The translations under genes and the position numbers were made by a program. This document shows positions 10,461 to 26,129 of a stretch of DNA of 64,000 nucleotides, in pieces. The first letter of the stretch is position 1; each line of letters begins with the position of its first letter. Location: contig SZWC01006898.1 of assembly GCA_023375785.1 (NCBI GenBank), forward strand, positions 62,041 through 126,040, in the 5' to 3' direction. The stretch comes from Penium margaritaceum. Taxonomy: Eukaryota > Streptophyta > Zygnematophyceae > Desmidiales > Peniaceae. Below the pieces are notes generated by a model. That model had not been told where the DNA came from and did not search any database. It saw only the letters and a list, made by a program, of their open reading frames with translations.

Positions 10461-10951
10461 AAAGTTTATGCACAAAGTTTACGGACAATGTTTATGCACA
10501 AAATGTATGCACAACGTTTATGCACAAAGTTTATGTAAAAAAGCGTATGCACAAAGTTTATGCACAAATCTTATGCACAAAGTTTATGCACAAAGTTTAT
10601 GCACAAAGCGTATGCACAAACATTATGCACAATGCTAATGTAAAAAGTTTATGCACAAAGTTTATACACAAAGTTTATGCACAAAGTTTATGAACAAAGT
10701 TTATGCATAACATTTATGCACAAAGCTTATGCACAAAGCTTATAAACAAAGTTTATGCACAAAATTTATGCACAAGGTTTATGCACAAAGTTTATGCACA
10801 AAGTTTATGAGCAAAGCTTATGCATAAAGTTTATGCACAAAGTTTATGCACAAAGCTCATGCACAAAGTTTATGCACAACGTTTATGCACAAAGTTAATG
10901 CACACCGTTTATGCACAAAGTTTATAGACAAAGTTTGTGCACAAAGTTCAT

Positions 10952-13900
10952 GATTAAAGCTTATGCACAAAGTTTATGCACAAAGCTCATGTAAAACGTT
11001 TATGCATAAAGTTTATGAACAAAGTTTCTGCACAAAGTTTATGCACACTGTTTATGCACAAAGTTAATGCACAAAGTTTATGCCCAAAGTTTATGCACAA
11101 CGTATGCACAAAGTTAATGAACAAAGTTTATGCACAAATTTTATGCACAGAGTTTATGCAGGAAGTTTTTGCACAACGTTTGTGCACAAAGTTTATGCAA
11201 ACGTTTTATGCACAAAGCTTATACAAAACGTTTCTGCACAAAGTTTATGCTCAAAGTTTATGCAGAATTTTTATGCAATAAATTTATGCACAAAGTTTCT
11301 GCACAACGTTTGTGCACAAAGTTTATTCACAAAGTTTATGCACAAAGTTTATACACATAACTTATGCACAAAGTTAATGCACAAATGCTATACAGAGTCT
11401 ATGCACAAACGTTCTGCACAAAATTTGTGCACAAAGCTAGTGCACAAAGTTTATGCACAAAGCTAATCAACAAAGTTTATGCACAAAGCTTATGCATAAA
11501 GTTTATGCACAAAGTTTCTGCACAACGTTTGTGCACAAAGTTTATTCACAAAGTTTATGCACAAAGTTTATACACATAACTTATGCACAAAGTTAATGCA
11601 CAAATGCTATACAGAGTCTATGCACAAACGTTCTGCACAAAATTTGTGCACAAAGCTAGTGCACAAAGTTTATGCACAAAGCTAATCAACAAAGTTTATG
11701 CACAAAGATTATGCATAAAGTTTATGCACAAAGTTTCTGCACAATGTTTGTGCACAAAGTTTATGCAAAAGGTTTATGCACAAAGTTTATGCACAAAGTT
11801 TATGCACAATGTTTATGCACAAAGTTTATGCACAACGTTTATGCAACAAGTTTATGCACAAATTTTATGCACAAAGTTTATGCATGAAGTTTATGCACAA
11901 CGTTTTTGCAAAATTTCAATGCACAAATTTTATGCACAAATAGTATACACAAAGTTTATGCACAAAGCTTTTGCACAAAGTTTATGAACAAAGTTTATGC
12001 ACAAAGTTTATGCACAAAGTTTATGCACAACATTTGTGAACAAAGTTTTTAAACAAAGTTCATGCACAAAGCTAATGCACAAAATTTATGTACAAAGATT
12101 CTGCACAACGTTTATCCACAAAGTTTGTGCAAAAGTTTTATGCAGGGAGTTTATGCACAAAGTTTATGCACAACGTGGATGCATAAAGTTTATGCACAAA
12201 ATTTCTGCACAACGTTTATTCAAAAAGTTTATGCACAAAGTTTATGCACAAAGGTTTTGCACACAGCTTATGCACAAAGTTTATGTACAATGTTTATGCA
12301 CAATTTGTATGCACAAAGTTTATACACAAAGTTTATGCACAACATTTATGGACAAATTTCATGCAAAATGTTTATGCATGAATTATATGCACAAGTTTAA
12401 TGCACAAATGTTATGCACCAAGTTTGCACACAACGTTTATGCAGAAAGGTATTGCACAAAGTCTATGAACAAAGTTTGTAGACAAAGTTTATGCGCAAAA
12501 GTTTATACACAAAGTTTATGCACAAAGTTTATGCACAAAGTTTATGCACAAATCTTATGCACAAAATTTATGCACAAAGCTTATGCACAAAGTTTATGCA
12601 AAAAGTTTATAAACAAAGTTTATGCATAACAATTATGCACAAAGCTTATGCACAAAGCTTATACACAACGTTTATGCACAAAATTTATGCACAAAGTTTA
12701 TGCACAAAGCTCATGCAAAACGTTTATGCACAAAGTTTATGCACAAAGTTTATGCACAAAGCTTATGTACAAAGTTAATGCACACCGTTTATGCAAAAAG
12801 TTTATGAACAAAGTTTATGCCCAAAGTTGATGATTAAAGTTTATGCACAAAGTTTATGCACAAAGCTCATGCAAAAAGCTTATGCACAAAGTTTATGAAC
12901 AAAGTTTATGCACAAAGTTTATGCACACCGTTTATGCACAAAGTTTATGCACAAAGTTTATGCCCAAAGTTTATGCACAACTTATGCACAAGGTTAATGA
13001 ACAAAGTTTATGCACAAGTTTTATGCACAGATTTTATGCAGAAAGTTTCTGCACAATGTTTGTGCACAAAGTTTATGAAAATTTTTTATGCACAAAGCTT
13101 ATACAAAACGTTTCTGCACAAAGTTTATGCTCAAATTTTATGCAGAATGTTTATGCAATAAATTTATGCACAAAGTTTCTGCACAACGTTTGTGCACAAA
13201 GTTTATTCACAAAGTTTATGCACAAAGTTTATACACATAACTTATGCACAAAGTTAATGCACAAATGCTATACAGAGTCTATGCACAAATGTTCTGCACA
13301 ACATTTGTGCACAAAGTTTATGCACAAAGGTTTTGCACACAGCTTATGCACAAAGTTTATGAACAAAGTTTATGCACAAAATTTATGCACAAAGTTTCTG
13401 CACAACGTTTGTGCACAAAGTTTATTCACAAAGTTTATGCACAAAGTTTATACACATAACTTATGCACAAAGTTAATGCACAAATGCTATACAGAGTCTA
13501 TGCACAAATGTTCTGCACAACATTTGTGCACAAAGCTAGTGCACAAAGTTTATGCACAAAGCTAATCCACAAAGTTTATGCACAAAGATTATGCACAAAG
13601 TTTATGCACAAAGTATCTGCACAATGTTTGTGCAAAACGTTTATGCAAAAGGTTTATGCACAAAGTTTATACCCAAAGTTTATGCACAACGTTTATGCAC
13701 AAAGCTTATGCACAACGTTTATGCAACAAGTTTATGCACAAATTTTATGCACAAAGTTTATGCATGAAGTTTATGCACAAAGTTTTTGCAAAATTTCAAT
13801 GCACAAACTTTATGCACAAATGGTATACACAAAGTTTATGCCCAAAGCTTTTGCACAAAGTTTATGAACAAAGTTTATGCACAAAGTTTATGCACATCGT

Positions 13901-16400
13901 TTATGCACAACATTTGTGCACAAAGTTTTTAAACAAAGTTCATGCACAAAGCTAATGCACAAAATTTATGCACAAAGTTTCTGCACAACGTTTATGCACA
14001 AAGTTTGTGCACAAGTTTTATGTAGGGAGTTTATGCACAAAGTTAATGCACAACGTGGATGCATCAAGTTTATGCACAAAATTTCTGCACTATGTTTATT
14101 CACAAAGTTTATGCACAAAGTTTATGCACAAAGTTTATGAACAAATTTTATGCACAAAGGTTTTGCACACAGCGTATGCACAAAGTTTATGCACAATGTT
14201 TATGCACAATTTTTATGCACAAAGTTTATACACAAATCTTATGCACAACATTTATGGACAAATTTCATGAAAAATGTTTATGCATAAATTTTATGCACAA
14301 ATATAATGCACAAATGTTATGCACCAAGTTTGTACACAAAGTTTATGCACAAAGGTTATGCACAAAGTCTATGAACAAAGTTTGTAGACAAAGTTTACGC
14401 GCAAAAGTTTATACACAAAGTTTATGCACAAAGTTTATGCACAAAGCCTATGAACAAAGTTTATGCATAGAGTTTATGCACAAAGTTTATGCACAAAATC
14501 TATGCACAAAGTTTATGCACAAAGTTTATGCACAAAGTTTATGAACAAAGTTTATGCATAAAATTTATTCACAAAGCTTATGCACATAGCTTATACACAA
14601 AGTTTATGCACAACATTTATGCACAAAGTTTATGCACAAAGTTTATGCACAAAGTTTATGAACAAGGCTTATGCATAAAGTTTATGCACAAAGTTTATGC
14701 ACAAAGCTCATGCACAAAGTTTCTGCACAAAGTTTATGCACAAAGTTTATGCACAAAGTTTACGCACAAAGTTAATGCACACCGTTTATGCACAAAGTTT
14801 ATGAACAAAGTTTATGCACAAAGTTGATGATTAAATTATATGCACAAATTTTATGCACAAAGCTCATGCAAAACGTTTATGCACAAAGTTTATGAACAAA
14901 GATTCTGCACAAAGTTTATGCACACCGTCTATTCACAAAGTTTATGCACAAAGTTTATGCCCAAAGTTTATGCACAACTTATGCACAAAGTTAGTGAACA
15001 AATTTTATGCACAAATTTTATGCACAGAGTTTATGCAGAAAGATTCGGCACAACGTTTGTGCACAAAGTTTATGAAAACGTTTTATGCACAAAGCTTATG
15101 GAAAACGTTTCTGCACAAAGTTTATGCTCAAAGTTTATGCAGAATGTTTATGCAATAAATTTATGCACAAAGTTTCTGCACAACTTTTGTGCACAAAGTT
15201 TATTCACAAAGTTTATGCACAAAGTTTATACAAATAAATTATGCACAAAGTTAATGCACAAATGCTATACAGAGTCTATGCACAAACTTTCTGCACAACT
15301 GTTGTGCACAAAGCTAGTGCACAAAGTTTATGCACAAAGCTAATCCACAAAGTTTATGCACAGATTATGCACAAAGTTTATGCACAAAGTTTCTGCACAA
15401 TGTTTGTGCACAAAGTTTATGCAAAAGGTTTATGCAAAAAGTTTATACACAACGTTTATGCAACAAGTTTATGCACAAAGATTATGCACAAAGTTTATGC
15501 ATGAAGTTTATCCACAAAGGTTTTGCAAAAGTTTCATGCACAAATTGCATGCACAAATATTATACACAAAGTTTATGCACAAAGTTTTTGCACAAAGTTT
15601 ATGAACAAAGTTTATGCACAAAGTCTATGTAAAACGTTTATGCACAACATTTGTGCAAAAAGTTTTTAAACAAAGTTCATGCACAAAGCTAATGCACAAA
15701 ATTTATGCACACAGTTTCTGCACAACGTCTATGCACAACGTGGATGCATAAAGTTTATGCACCAAATTTCTGCACAACGTTTATTGACAAAGTTTATGCA
15801 CAAATGTTATGCACAAAGTTTGTGAACAAAGTTTATGCACAAAGGTTTTGCACACAGCTTATGCACAATGTTTATGCACAATGTTTATGCACAATTTGTA
15901 TGCACAAAGTTTATACACAAAGTTTATGCACAAAGTTTGTGAACAAAGTTTATGCACAAAGGTTTTGCACACAGCTTATGCACAATGTTTATGCACAATG
16001 TTTATGCACAATTTGTATGCACAAAGTTTATACACAAAGTTTATGCACAACATTTATGGACAAATTTCATGCAAAATGTTTATGCATAAATTTAAAGCAC
16101 AAATTTAATGCACAAATGTTATGCACCAAGTTTGTACACAAATTTTATGCACAAAGGTTATGCACAAAGTCTATGAACAAAGTTTGTTGACAAAGTTTAC
16201 GCGCAAAAGTTTATACACAAAGATAATGCACAAAATTTATGCTCAAAAGTTTTGCACAAAGCCTATGAACAAAGTTGATGAATAGAGTTTATGCACAAAG
16301 TTTATGCACAAAGTTTATGCACAAAGGTTATGCACAAAGTTTATGTACAAAGCTTATGCACACCGTTTATGAGCAAAGTTTATGCACAAAGTTTATGCAC
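10952..16400 (+). repeat. ~1.9-kb higher-order repeat, three copies
   Basis: The marker GATTAAA recurs at 10952, 12832 and 14829 (spacings 1,880 and 1,997). A second marker, GCTATACAGAGTCT, which includes an 11-bp unit, recurs at 11387, 11606, 13267, 13486 and 15264. The order of variant units between markers is the same in all three copies. Copies 1 and 2 carry an internal 219-bp tandem duplication that copy 3 lacks, so the copies are related but have since changed separately. The third copy fades out near 16.3-16.4 kb. Confidence 0.8.
15812..16045 (+). repeat. 117-bp tandem duplication in the satellite
   Basis: Nine units are repeated directly: AAAGGTTTTGCACACAG occurs at 15841 and 15958 with the same neighbours. 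The offset is exactly nine units and the copies appear identical, so the event is recent. Confidence 0.85.
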
Positions 16401-16674
16401 AAAGCTTATGCACAAAGTTTATGAAAAAAGTTAATACACAAAGTTTATGCACAAAGTTTATGGAATAAGTTTATGCACAAATGTTATACACAAAATTTAT
16501 GCACAAATTTCATACACAAACTTTATGCACAACAATTATGCAAAACTTTTATGCACACAGTTTATAAACAACCTTTATGCAAAACTTTTATGCACAAAGT
16601 TTATGCAGAAATTTTATGCACAAATTCTATGCACAACGTTTATGCACAACGTTTATGCAAAACATTTATGCACA

Positions 16675-17118
16675 AAGTTTATGCAAAAACGTTATGCACA
16701 ACATTAATGCACAAAGTGTATGCACAACTTCTATGCACAAAGTTCATGCACAAAGTTTATGCAAAAAGCTTATGCACAAAGTTTATGCAAAAACGTTATG
16801 CACAACATTAATGCACAAAGTGTATGCACAACTTCTATGCACAAAGTTCATGCACAAAGTTTATGCAAAAAGCTTATGCAAAGAGTTTACGCTAAACGTT
16901 TATGTACAAAGTTTATGCACAAAGCTTATGCACAAAGCTTATGCACAAAGTTTATACACAAAGTTTCTGCACTAAGTTTATGCGCAAAGTTTCTGGACAA
17001 AGTTTTTGCACAAAGTTTATGCACAAAGCTTATGCACAAAGCTTATGCACAAAGTTTATACACAAAGTTTCTGCACTAAGTTTATGCGCAAAGTTTCTGG
17101 ACAAAGTTTTTGCACAAA
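16675..17118 (+). repeat. Two adjacent 104-bp tandem duplications
   Basis: CAAAAACGTTATG recurs at 16684 and 16788, and a separate variant unit starting TTCTGC recurs at 16965 and 17069. Both offsets are eight units. The two duplications are neighbours but involve different variant orders, so they are separate events. Confidence 0.8.
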
Positions 17119-20100
17119 GTTTATGGACAAAGGTTATGCAAAATGTTTATGCACAAAGGTTTATGCACAGAGTTTACGCACAACGTTTATGCACAGAGTT
17201 TATGCACAAACTTCATGCACAATGTTTATGCACAAAGTTTATGCACAAAGTGTATGCACAAAGTTTATTCACAAAGTTTTTGCACAAATTTGATGCACAA
17301 AGTTTAATCATGCACACAGTTAATGCACAGAGTTTATGCACAAAGCTGATGCACAAATTTTATGCAAAAAGTTTATGCACAAAGTTTGTGCAGAAAGTTA
17401 TTGCACGAATTTTATGCACAAAGTTTATGCACAAAGATTGTGCACAAAGTTTATGCAAACTGTTTATGCACAAAGTTTATGCACAACATTTATGGACAAA
17501 GTTTATACACAAAGTTTATGCGCAAAGTTTATGCACAAAGTATATGCACCAAGTTTATGCACAAAGTTTATGCACTACCTTTATGTAAAACGTCTATGCA
17601 TAAAGTTTATGCAAAACTTTTACGCACAAAGGTTATGCACAAAGTTGATACACAACGTTTATGCACAAAGTTTATGCACAAAGTTTATGCGAAAATTTTA
17701 TGCACAAAGTTTACGCACAAAGTTTATGCACAACGTTTATGCAAAACATTTATGCACGAAGATATTGCACAACATTTATGCACAAAGTTTATGCACAATA
17801 TTTATGCACAAAGTTTATAGAAAACTTTTGTGCACAAATTTCATGCACAAAGTTTATGCCGAAAGTTTATGCACAAAGTTTAGGACCAAAGTTTATGCAC
17901 AAAGTTTATGCACAACGTTTATGCACAATGTTTATGCACAAAGTTTATGCACAAACTTTATGCACAAATTTTATGCACAAAGTTTACGCAAAACATTTAT
18001 GCACAAAGTTTATGCACAACGTTTATGCAAAACGTTTATGCAAAGCATTTATGCACAAATTTTACGCACAAAATTTTGGCACAAAGTCTATGCACAAACC
18101 TTATGTACATCATTTATGCACAAAGATTTTGCAAAACGTTTATGCACAAAGTTTATGCAAAACGTTTACGCACAAAGTTTATACACAAAGTTTATGCAAA
18201 ACGTTTATGCACAAAGCTTATGCACAAAGATTATGAAAAAAAGGCACAAATGTATGCACAAAGTTTATGCACAAAGTTTATGCACCATGTTTATGCACAA
18301 AGTTTATGCAAAACGTTTAAGCACAAAGTTTATGCACAAAGTTTAGGCACAACGTTTATGCACAAAGTTTATGCACAAAGTTTATGCACAAATTTCATGC
18401 ACAAAGTTTATTCAAAAACTTTATACACAAGTTTTATGCACAAAGATTGTTCAAAACGTTGTGCACAGAGTTTATGCGAAACGTTTATGTAAAACGTTCA
18501 TGCACAACGTCTATGCACAACGTTTATGCACAAAGTCTATACACAAAGTCTATGCACAAAGGTTATGCACAACCTTTATGCAAAACGTTTATGCACAAAC
18601 TTTATGCACAAAGTTTATGCAAAAAGTCTATGCACAAAGTTTATGCACATCATTTATGCACAAAGTTTATGCAAAACGTTTATGCACAAAGTATATTCAC
18701 AAAGTTTATGCACAATGTTTATGCACAAAGTTCATGCAAAATGTTTATGCACAAACTTTATGGACAAAGTCTGTGCACAAAGTTTGTACACAAAGGTCAT
18801 GCACAAAGATTATGCACAAACTTTATGCACAAAGTGTATGCACAACCTTTATGCAAAACATCTATGCATAAAGTTTATGCAAAACGTTTATGCAAAAAGT
18901 TTATAAACAAAGTTTATGCACAAAGTCTATGCACAAAGTTTATGCACAAAGTTTATGCACAAACTTTATGCACAAATTTTATGCACAAACGTTATGCAAA
19001 ACGTTTATGCACAAAGTTAGTGCACAAAGTTTACACACAAATTTTATGCACAAAGGTTATGCACAAAGTTTATGCACAAATTTTCCGCACAAACTTTATG
19101 CACAAGCTTTATGCACAAATTTTATGCACAAAGTTTATGCACAAATGTTATGCACAAAGTGTATGCAAATGTTAATGCAGAAAATTTATGCACGAATGTT
19201 ATGCAAAATGTTTATGCAAAAACGTTATGCACAAAAGTTTATGCACAAAGGTTATGCACAACGTTTATACACAAGTGTGATGCACAAAGTTTATGCAAAA
19301 CGTTTATGCAAACCGTTTATGCACAAATTTGATGCACAAAATTCATACACAAAGTTTATTCAAAAGGTTTATGCACAACGTTTATGCACAACGTTTATGC
19401 ACAATGTTTATGCACAAAGTTTATGCACAATATTCATGCAAAACGTTTATGCACAAAGTTAACACACAAAGTTTATGCACAAACTTTATGCACAAAGATT
19501 ATGCACAAATTCTATGAAAAACGTTTATTGAAAAACTTTATGCACAAATTCTATGCACAAAGTTAAAGGACAAGGTTTTTACACAAAGTTTATGCACATA
19601 GTTCATGCACAAAGGTTATGCACAAAGTCTATGCACACAGTTTATGCACAAAGTTTATACAAAACGTTTATGCACAAAGGTTGTGCACAACATTTTTGCA
19701 CAAAGTTCATGCACAAAGTTGATGCATAACGTTTATGCACAAAGTTAATTCACAAATTATATACACAATGTTTATGCACAAAGTTTATGCAAAGCATTTA
19801 TGCACAACGTTTATGCACGAACTTTATGCACAAAGTTTATGCACAAAGTTCATGCACAAAATGTATACACAATGTTTGTGCACAAAGGTTATGCACAATG
19901 TTTGTGCACAAAGTTTTTGTGCAACCTTTATGCACAAACGTTATGCACAAAGTTTATGCACAACGGTTATGGACAAAGTTAATGCACAAAGGTTATGCAC
20001 AACGGTTATGCACAAAGTTCATGCACATCATTTATGCACAAAGTTTATGCACTAATTTTATGCAACAAGTTTATGCACAAAGCGTATGCACAAAGTTTAT

Positions 20101-23100
20101 GCACAACTTCTATGCACAAATTCTATGCACAAAGTTAGTATACAAAATTGATGCACAAATTTTATGCACAATAGTCATGGACAAAGTTTATGCAGAACGT
20201 TTATGCACAAACTTTATTCACAAACTTTATGCACGACTTTATGCAAAACTTTTATGCAAAACTTTTATGCCAAACGTTTATGCCCAAACTTTATGCACAA
20301 AGATTATGCACAAATTTTATGCACAAAGTTTATACACAAAGTTTATGCACAAAGGTTATGCACAACATTTATGCCCAAAGTTAATGCACGATGTTTATGA
20401 ACAAAGTCTATGCAAAACGTTTATGCACAAGTTTTATCCACGAAGTTTATGCACAACGTTTATGCAGAAAATTCATGCAGAAATGTTATGCACAAAGTTT
20501 TTGCACAAAGTTTATGCACAGCGTTTACGGACAAAGTTTATGCAAAAAGTTTATCACAAAGTTTCTTCACAGAGTTAATGCACAAAGTTTATGCACAAAG
20601 TTTATGCACAACGTTTATGCGCAAAGTTTATGCACAAAAGTTATGCACAAAGTTTATGCACAAAGTTTCTTTACAAAGTTTATGCACAAACTTTACGCAC
20701 AACGTTTATGCACAAAGTTTATGCACAAAGTTTATACCCAAAGTTTATGCACAAAGCTTTTGCACAAAGTTTATGCACAACGTTTATGCACAAAGTTTAT
20801 GAAAAACCTTACACACAAAGTTTATGCGCAAAATTTATGCACAAAGTTTATGCACAAAGTTTATGGGCAACGTTTATACACAAATTTTATGCACAAAGGT
20901 TATGCACAACGTTTATTGACAAACTTTATGCACAAATTTTATGCGCAAAGCTTATGCACATAGTTTATGCACAATGTTTATGCACAACGTTTATGCACAC
21001 ATTTTATGCACAAACGTTATGCACAATGTTTTTGCACAGAGTTTTTTGCACAACGTTTACGCACAAAGTTTATGCACAAAGTTTATACACAAAGTTTATG
21101 CACAAAGTTCATGCACAAAGTTTATGCACAAAGTTTAAACACATGTTTTATGCACAAAGGTTATGCACAAAGTTTATGCACAAAGTTTACGCACAAGCTT
21201 TATGCACAAGCTTTATGCACGAATTTTATGCAAAACGTTAATGCAAAACGATTATGAACAAAGTTTATGCACAAAGTTTATACAAAAAGTTTATGCACAA
21301 CGTTTAAGCAAAACATTTATGCACAAAATTTATGTACAAAGTTTATGCACAAGTTTCATGCACAAAGTTTACGCACAAAGTTTATGCACAAATTTTATGC
21401 ACAAAGTTAATGCACAAAGATTATGCACAATGTTTATGCACAACGTTTATGGACAAAGTTTATGCAAAACATTTATGCACAACTTTTCTGAACAGAGTTA
21501 ATGCACAAAGTTTATGCACAAAGTTTATGCAAAACGTTTATGCACAAAGTTTATGCACAAAGTTTATGCAAAGAGTTTATGTACACAGTTTATGCCCACA
21601 CTTTATACACAAAGTTTATGCACAAAGTTTATGCAAAACGTTTACAAACAAAGTTTATGCACAAATTTTATGCACAACCTTTATGCACAAACTCTATGCA
21701 CAAAGTTTATGCACAAAGTTTACACACAAAGTTTATGCACAACGTTTTTGCACAAATTTTATGCACAAAGTTTATACACAAAGTTTATGCACAAACTTTA
21801 TGCACAAAGTTTATGCACAAAGTTTATACACAAAGTTTTTGCACAAAGTTTATGCAAAACGTTTATGCACAAAGTTCATGCACAACGTTTATGCACAATG
21901 TTTATGCACAACATTTATGCACAACGTTTGTGAACAATGTTTGTGCACAAATTTTATGCATAAAGTTTATGCACAAAGTTGTGAAAAACGTGTATGCACA
22001 AATTTTATGAAAAACGTTTATGCACAAAGTTTATGCAAAACGTTTATGCACCCAGTTTACGCACACACTGTATACACAAATTTTATGCACAAAGTGTATG
22101 CACAAAGCTTGTCCACGAAGTTTATGCACAAATTCTATGCAAAACGTTTATGGATATATTTTATGCACAAAGTTTATGCACAAAGTTTATGCACAATTGT
22201 TATGCACAAACATTATGCAAACGTTTTATGCACAAAGTCTATGCAGAACGTTTATGCACAACGTTTATGCACAACTTTTATTCACAACGTTTATGCACAA
22301 ATTTTACGCACAAGGTTTATGCACAAACTTTATGCACAAAGTTTATGCATAACGTTTATGCACAAAGTTTATGCACAAATTCATGCAAAACGTTTATCCA
22401 AAACGTTTATGCACAAATTTTATGCACAACGTTTGTGCACAATGTTTATGCACAACGTTTATGCACAAAGTTTATGCACAAGGTTGATACACATAGTTTA
22501 TGCACAAAGCTTATGCACAAAGTTTATGCACAATGTTTATGCACAAAGTTTGTGCACAAAGTTTATGCACAACGTTTATTCACACAGTTTATACACAAAC
22601 TTTATGCACAAAGTTTATGCACAGAGTTTATGCATAAAATTTATGCACAAATTTCATGCACAAAGTTTGCGCAAAACGTTTATGCACAAACTTATACACA
22701 ACGTTTATTTACACAGTCTATGCACAAAGTTTATGCACAAAGATTATGCACAAAGCTTACACACAAAGCTTATGCACAAAGTTCATGCACAAAGTTTATG
22801 CAGAAACCCTATGCACACAGTCTATGCAAAACGTTTATGCAAAATGTTTATAAACAAAGTTTATGCACAAATTTATGCACAAAGTTTATCCAAAACGTTT
22901 TTTCACAAAGTTTATGCACAACGTTTATGCACAAAGTTTATGCACAACGTTTATGCACAAAGTTTATGCACAAATTTTATACACAAATTTTATGCATAAC
23001 TTTTATGCACAAAGTTTATGCACAAAGTATATGCACAAAAATTGTGCCCAATGTTTATGCACAACGTTTATGCACAAAGCTTATGCACAACGTTTATGCA

Positions 23101-23699
23101 CAAAGTTTATACACAAAGTTTATGCACAAAGTTTATGCACAACGTTTATGCACAAAGTTTGTGCACAAAGTTTATGCACAAAGTTTATGCAAAAAATTTA
23201 TGCACAAAGTTTATGCACAAAGTTTTTACACAAAGTTTATGCACAACATTTACGCACAACGTTTATGCACATATTTTATGCACAAAGTCTATGCACAAAG
23301 TTTACGCACAAAGCTTATGCACAAACGTATACACAAAGTTTATGTACACACTTTATGCACAAAGTTTATGCACAAATATTATGCACAAATGTTACACACA
23401 AAGCTTATGCAAAAAGTTCATGCACAAGATTTATGCACAAAGTTTACTTAGAAAGTTTGTTCAGAAACTTTATGCTCAAAGTTCATGCACATAGTTTATG
23501 CACAACGTATACGCACAAAGTTTATGCACAAAGTTTAAGCATAACGTTTATGCACAATGTTTATGCAAAAACGTCATGCACAAAGTTTATGCACAATGTT
23601 TATACACAAAGTTTATGCACAAAGTTTATGCACAAGGTTTATGCACAAAGTTTAAGCATAACGTTTACGCACAAAGTTTATGCAAAACGTTTATGCACA

Positions 23700-24140
23700 A
23701 AGTTTATGCACAAAGGTAATGCACAAAGGTTACGCACAAAGTTTATGCACAAAGTTTATGCATAACGTTTACGCACAAAGTTTATGCAAAACGTTTATGC
23801 ACAAAGTTTATGCACAAAGGTAATGCACAAAGGTTACGCACAAAGTTTATGCACAAAGTTTATGCAGAAAGTTTATACACAAATAATATGCACATATTTT
23901 ATGAACAAAGTTTATGCACGGAGTTTATGCACAAAGCTTATGCACAGCTTTTATGCACAAAGTTTAAGAGTAAAGTTTATACACAAAGTTTAAACACAAA
24001 GTTTATGCACAAATATTATGCACATATTTTATGAACAAAGTTTATGCACGGAGTTTATGCACAAAGCTTATGCACAGCTTTTATGCACAAAGTTTAAGAG
24101 TAAAGTTTATACACAAAGTTTAAACACAAAGTTTATGCAC
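23700..24140 (+). repeat. Local duplications of 104 and 130 bp
   Basis: AAAGGTAAT recurs at 23712 and 23816 (eight units). CACATATTTT recurs at 23891 and 24021 (ten units) with a long shared run that includes the rare AAGAGTAAAG unit. Both keep the 13-bp register. Confidence 0.8.
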
Positions 24141-26129
24141 AACATTTTTGCACAAAGTTCATGCACATCGTTTACGCACAAAGTTTATGCAGAATGTTTA
24201 TACACAAAGTTTATGCACAAATTTTATACACAAAGTTCATGCACAAAGGTTATGCACAACGTTTATGCACAAAGATTATGCACATAGTTTATGCACAAGC
24301 TTTATGCATAATGTTTATGCACAAAGTTTATGCACAAAGTTTATACACAACGTTTATGCACAAAGGTTATGCACATCGTGTATGCAGAAATTTTATGCAC
24401 AAGGTTTATGGACAAAGTTTATGCACAAAGTTTTTGCACAAAGTTTATGCACAAAGTTTACACACAAAGGTTATGTACAAACTTATACACAAAGTTTATG
24501 TACAACGTTTATGCACAAAGTTTATGCACAAAGATTATGCACAAAGCTTACATACAAAGCTTATGCACAAAGTTCATGCACAAAGTTTATGCACAAACCC
24601 TTTGCACAAAGTTTATGCAATTAGTTTATGCAAAACGTTTATGCACAAATTTTATGCACAAAGTTTATCCAAAACGTTTATTCACAAAGTTAATGCACAA
24701 CGTTTATGCACAAAGTTTATGCACAACTTTTATGCACAAAGTTTATGCATAAAGTTTATACACAAAGTTTATGCACAAAGTTTATGCACAAAGTTTATGC
24801 ACAACGTTTATGCACAAAGTTTGTGCAAGATGTTTATGCACAACGTTTTTGCACAAATTTTATTCACAATGTTTATGCACAAAGTTTATACACAAAGTTT
24901 ATGTACAAAGTTCATGCACAAAGCGTATGCAAAAAGTTCGTGCACAAAGTTCATGCACAACGTTTATGCACAAAGTTTATGCACAACGTTTATGCACAAA
25001 TTTTATACACAAAGTTTATGCACAAAGATTATGCACAAAGTTTGTGCACAAAGTTTATGGACAAAGTTAATGCACAAAGTTTATGCACATAGTTTATGCA
25101 CAAACTTATACACAAAGTTTATGTACAAAGTTTATGCACAAAGTTTATGCACAAAGATTATGCACAAAGTTTACACACAAAGCTTATGCACAAAGCTCAT
25201 GCACAAAGTTTATGCACAAAGTTTAGGCAGAAATTTTATTCTCAAACTTCATGCACAAACTTTATGCACAAATTTTATGCACAAATTTTATGAAATTCAT
25301 TTATACACAAAGTTTAAGCACAAAGGATATGCAAAACGTGTATGCACAAAATTTATGCACAAGGTTTATGCACAAAAATTTGGCACAAAGTTTATGCACA
25401 AAGTTTATGTACAAATTTTACGCACAAAGTTTATGCACAAACGTATACACTAAGTTTATGTACCAAGTTTATGCACAAAGTTTATGCACAAAGATTATGC
25501 ACAAAGCTTACACACAAAGCTTATGCACAAAGTTCATGAACAAAGTATATGCACAAACCCTATGCACAAAGTTTATGCAAACATTTAATGCAAAACGTTT
25601 ATGCACGAAGTTGGTGCACAAAGTTATGCACAAAGTTTATCCAAAATGTTTATTCACAAAGTTTATGCACAACATTTATGCACAAAGATTATGCACAACG
25701 TTTATGCACAAAGTTTATGCACAAAGTTTACACAGAAAGTTTATGCACAAAGTTTATGCACAAAGTGTAAGCATGAGCTTTAAGCACAAAGTTTATGCAC
25801 AAAGGTTATGCAAAACTTTAATGAACAAAGTTTATGCACAACGTTTATGCACAACCTTTATGCACAAACTTTATGCATAACGTTTATGCACAAAGTTTAT
25901 GCACAAAGTTTACACACAAAGTTTATGCACAACGTCTTTGCACAAAGTTTATGCATAATGTTTATACAGAAAGTTTATGCACAAACTTTATGCACAAAGG
26001 GTATGCACAAACTTCATAAAAAACGTTTATGCACAAAGGTTATGCACAAAGTTTATGCACAAAATGTATGCACAAAGTTTATGCACAAAGTTTATGGACA
26101 ACATTTATGCATAAAGTTTATGCACAAAG

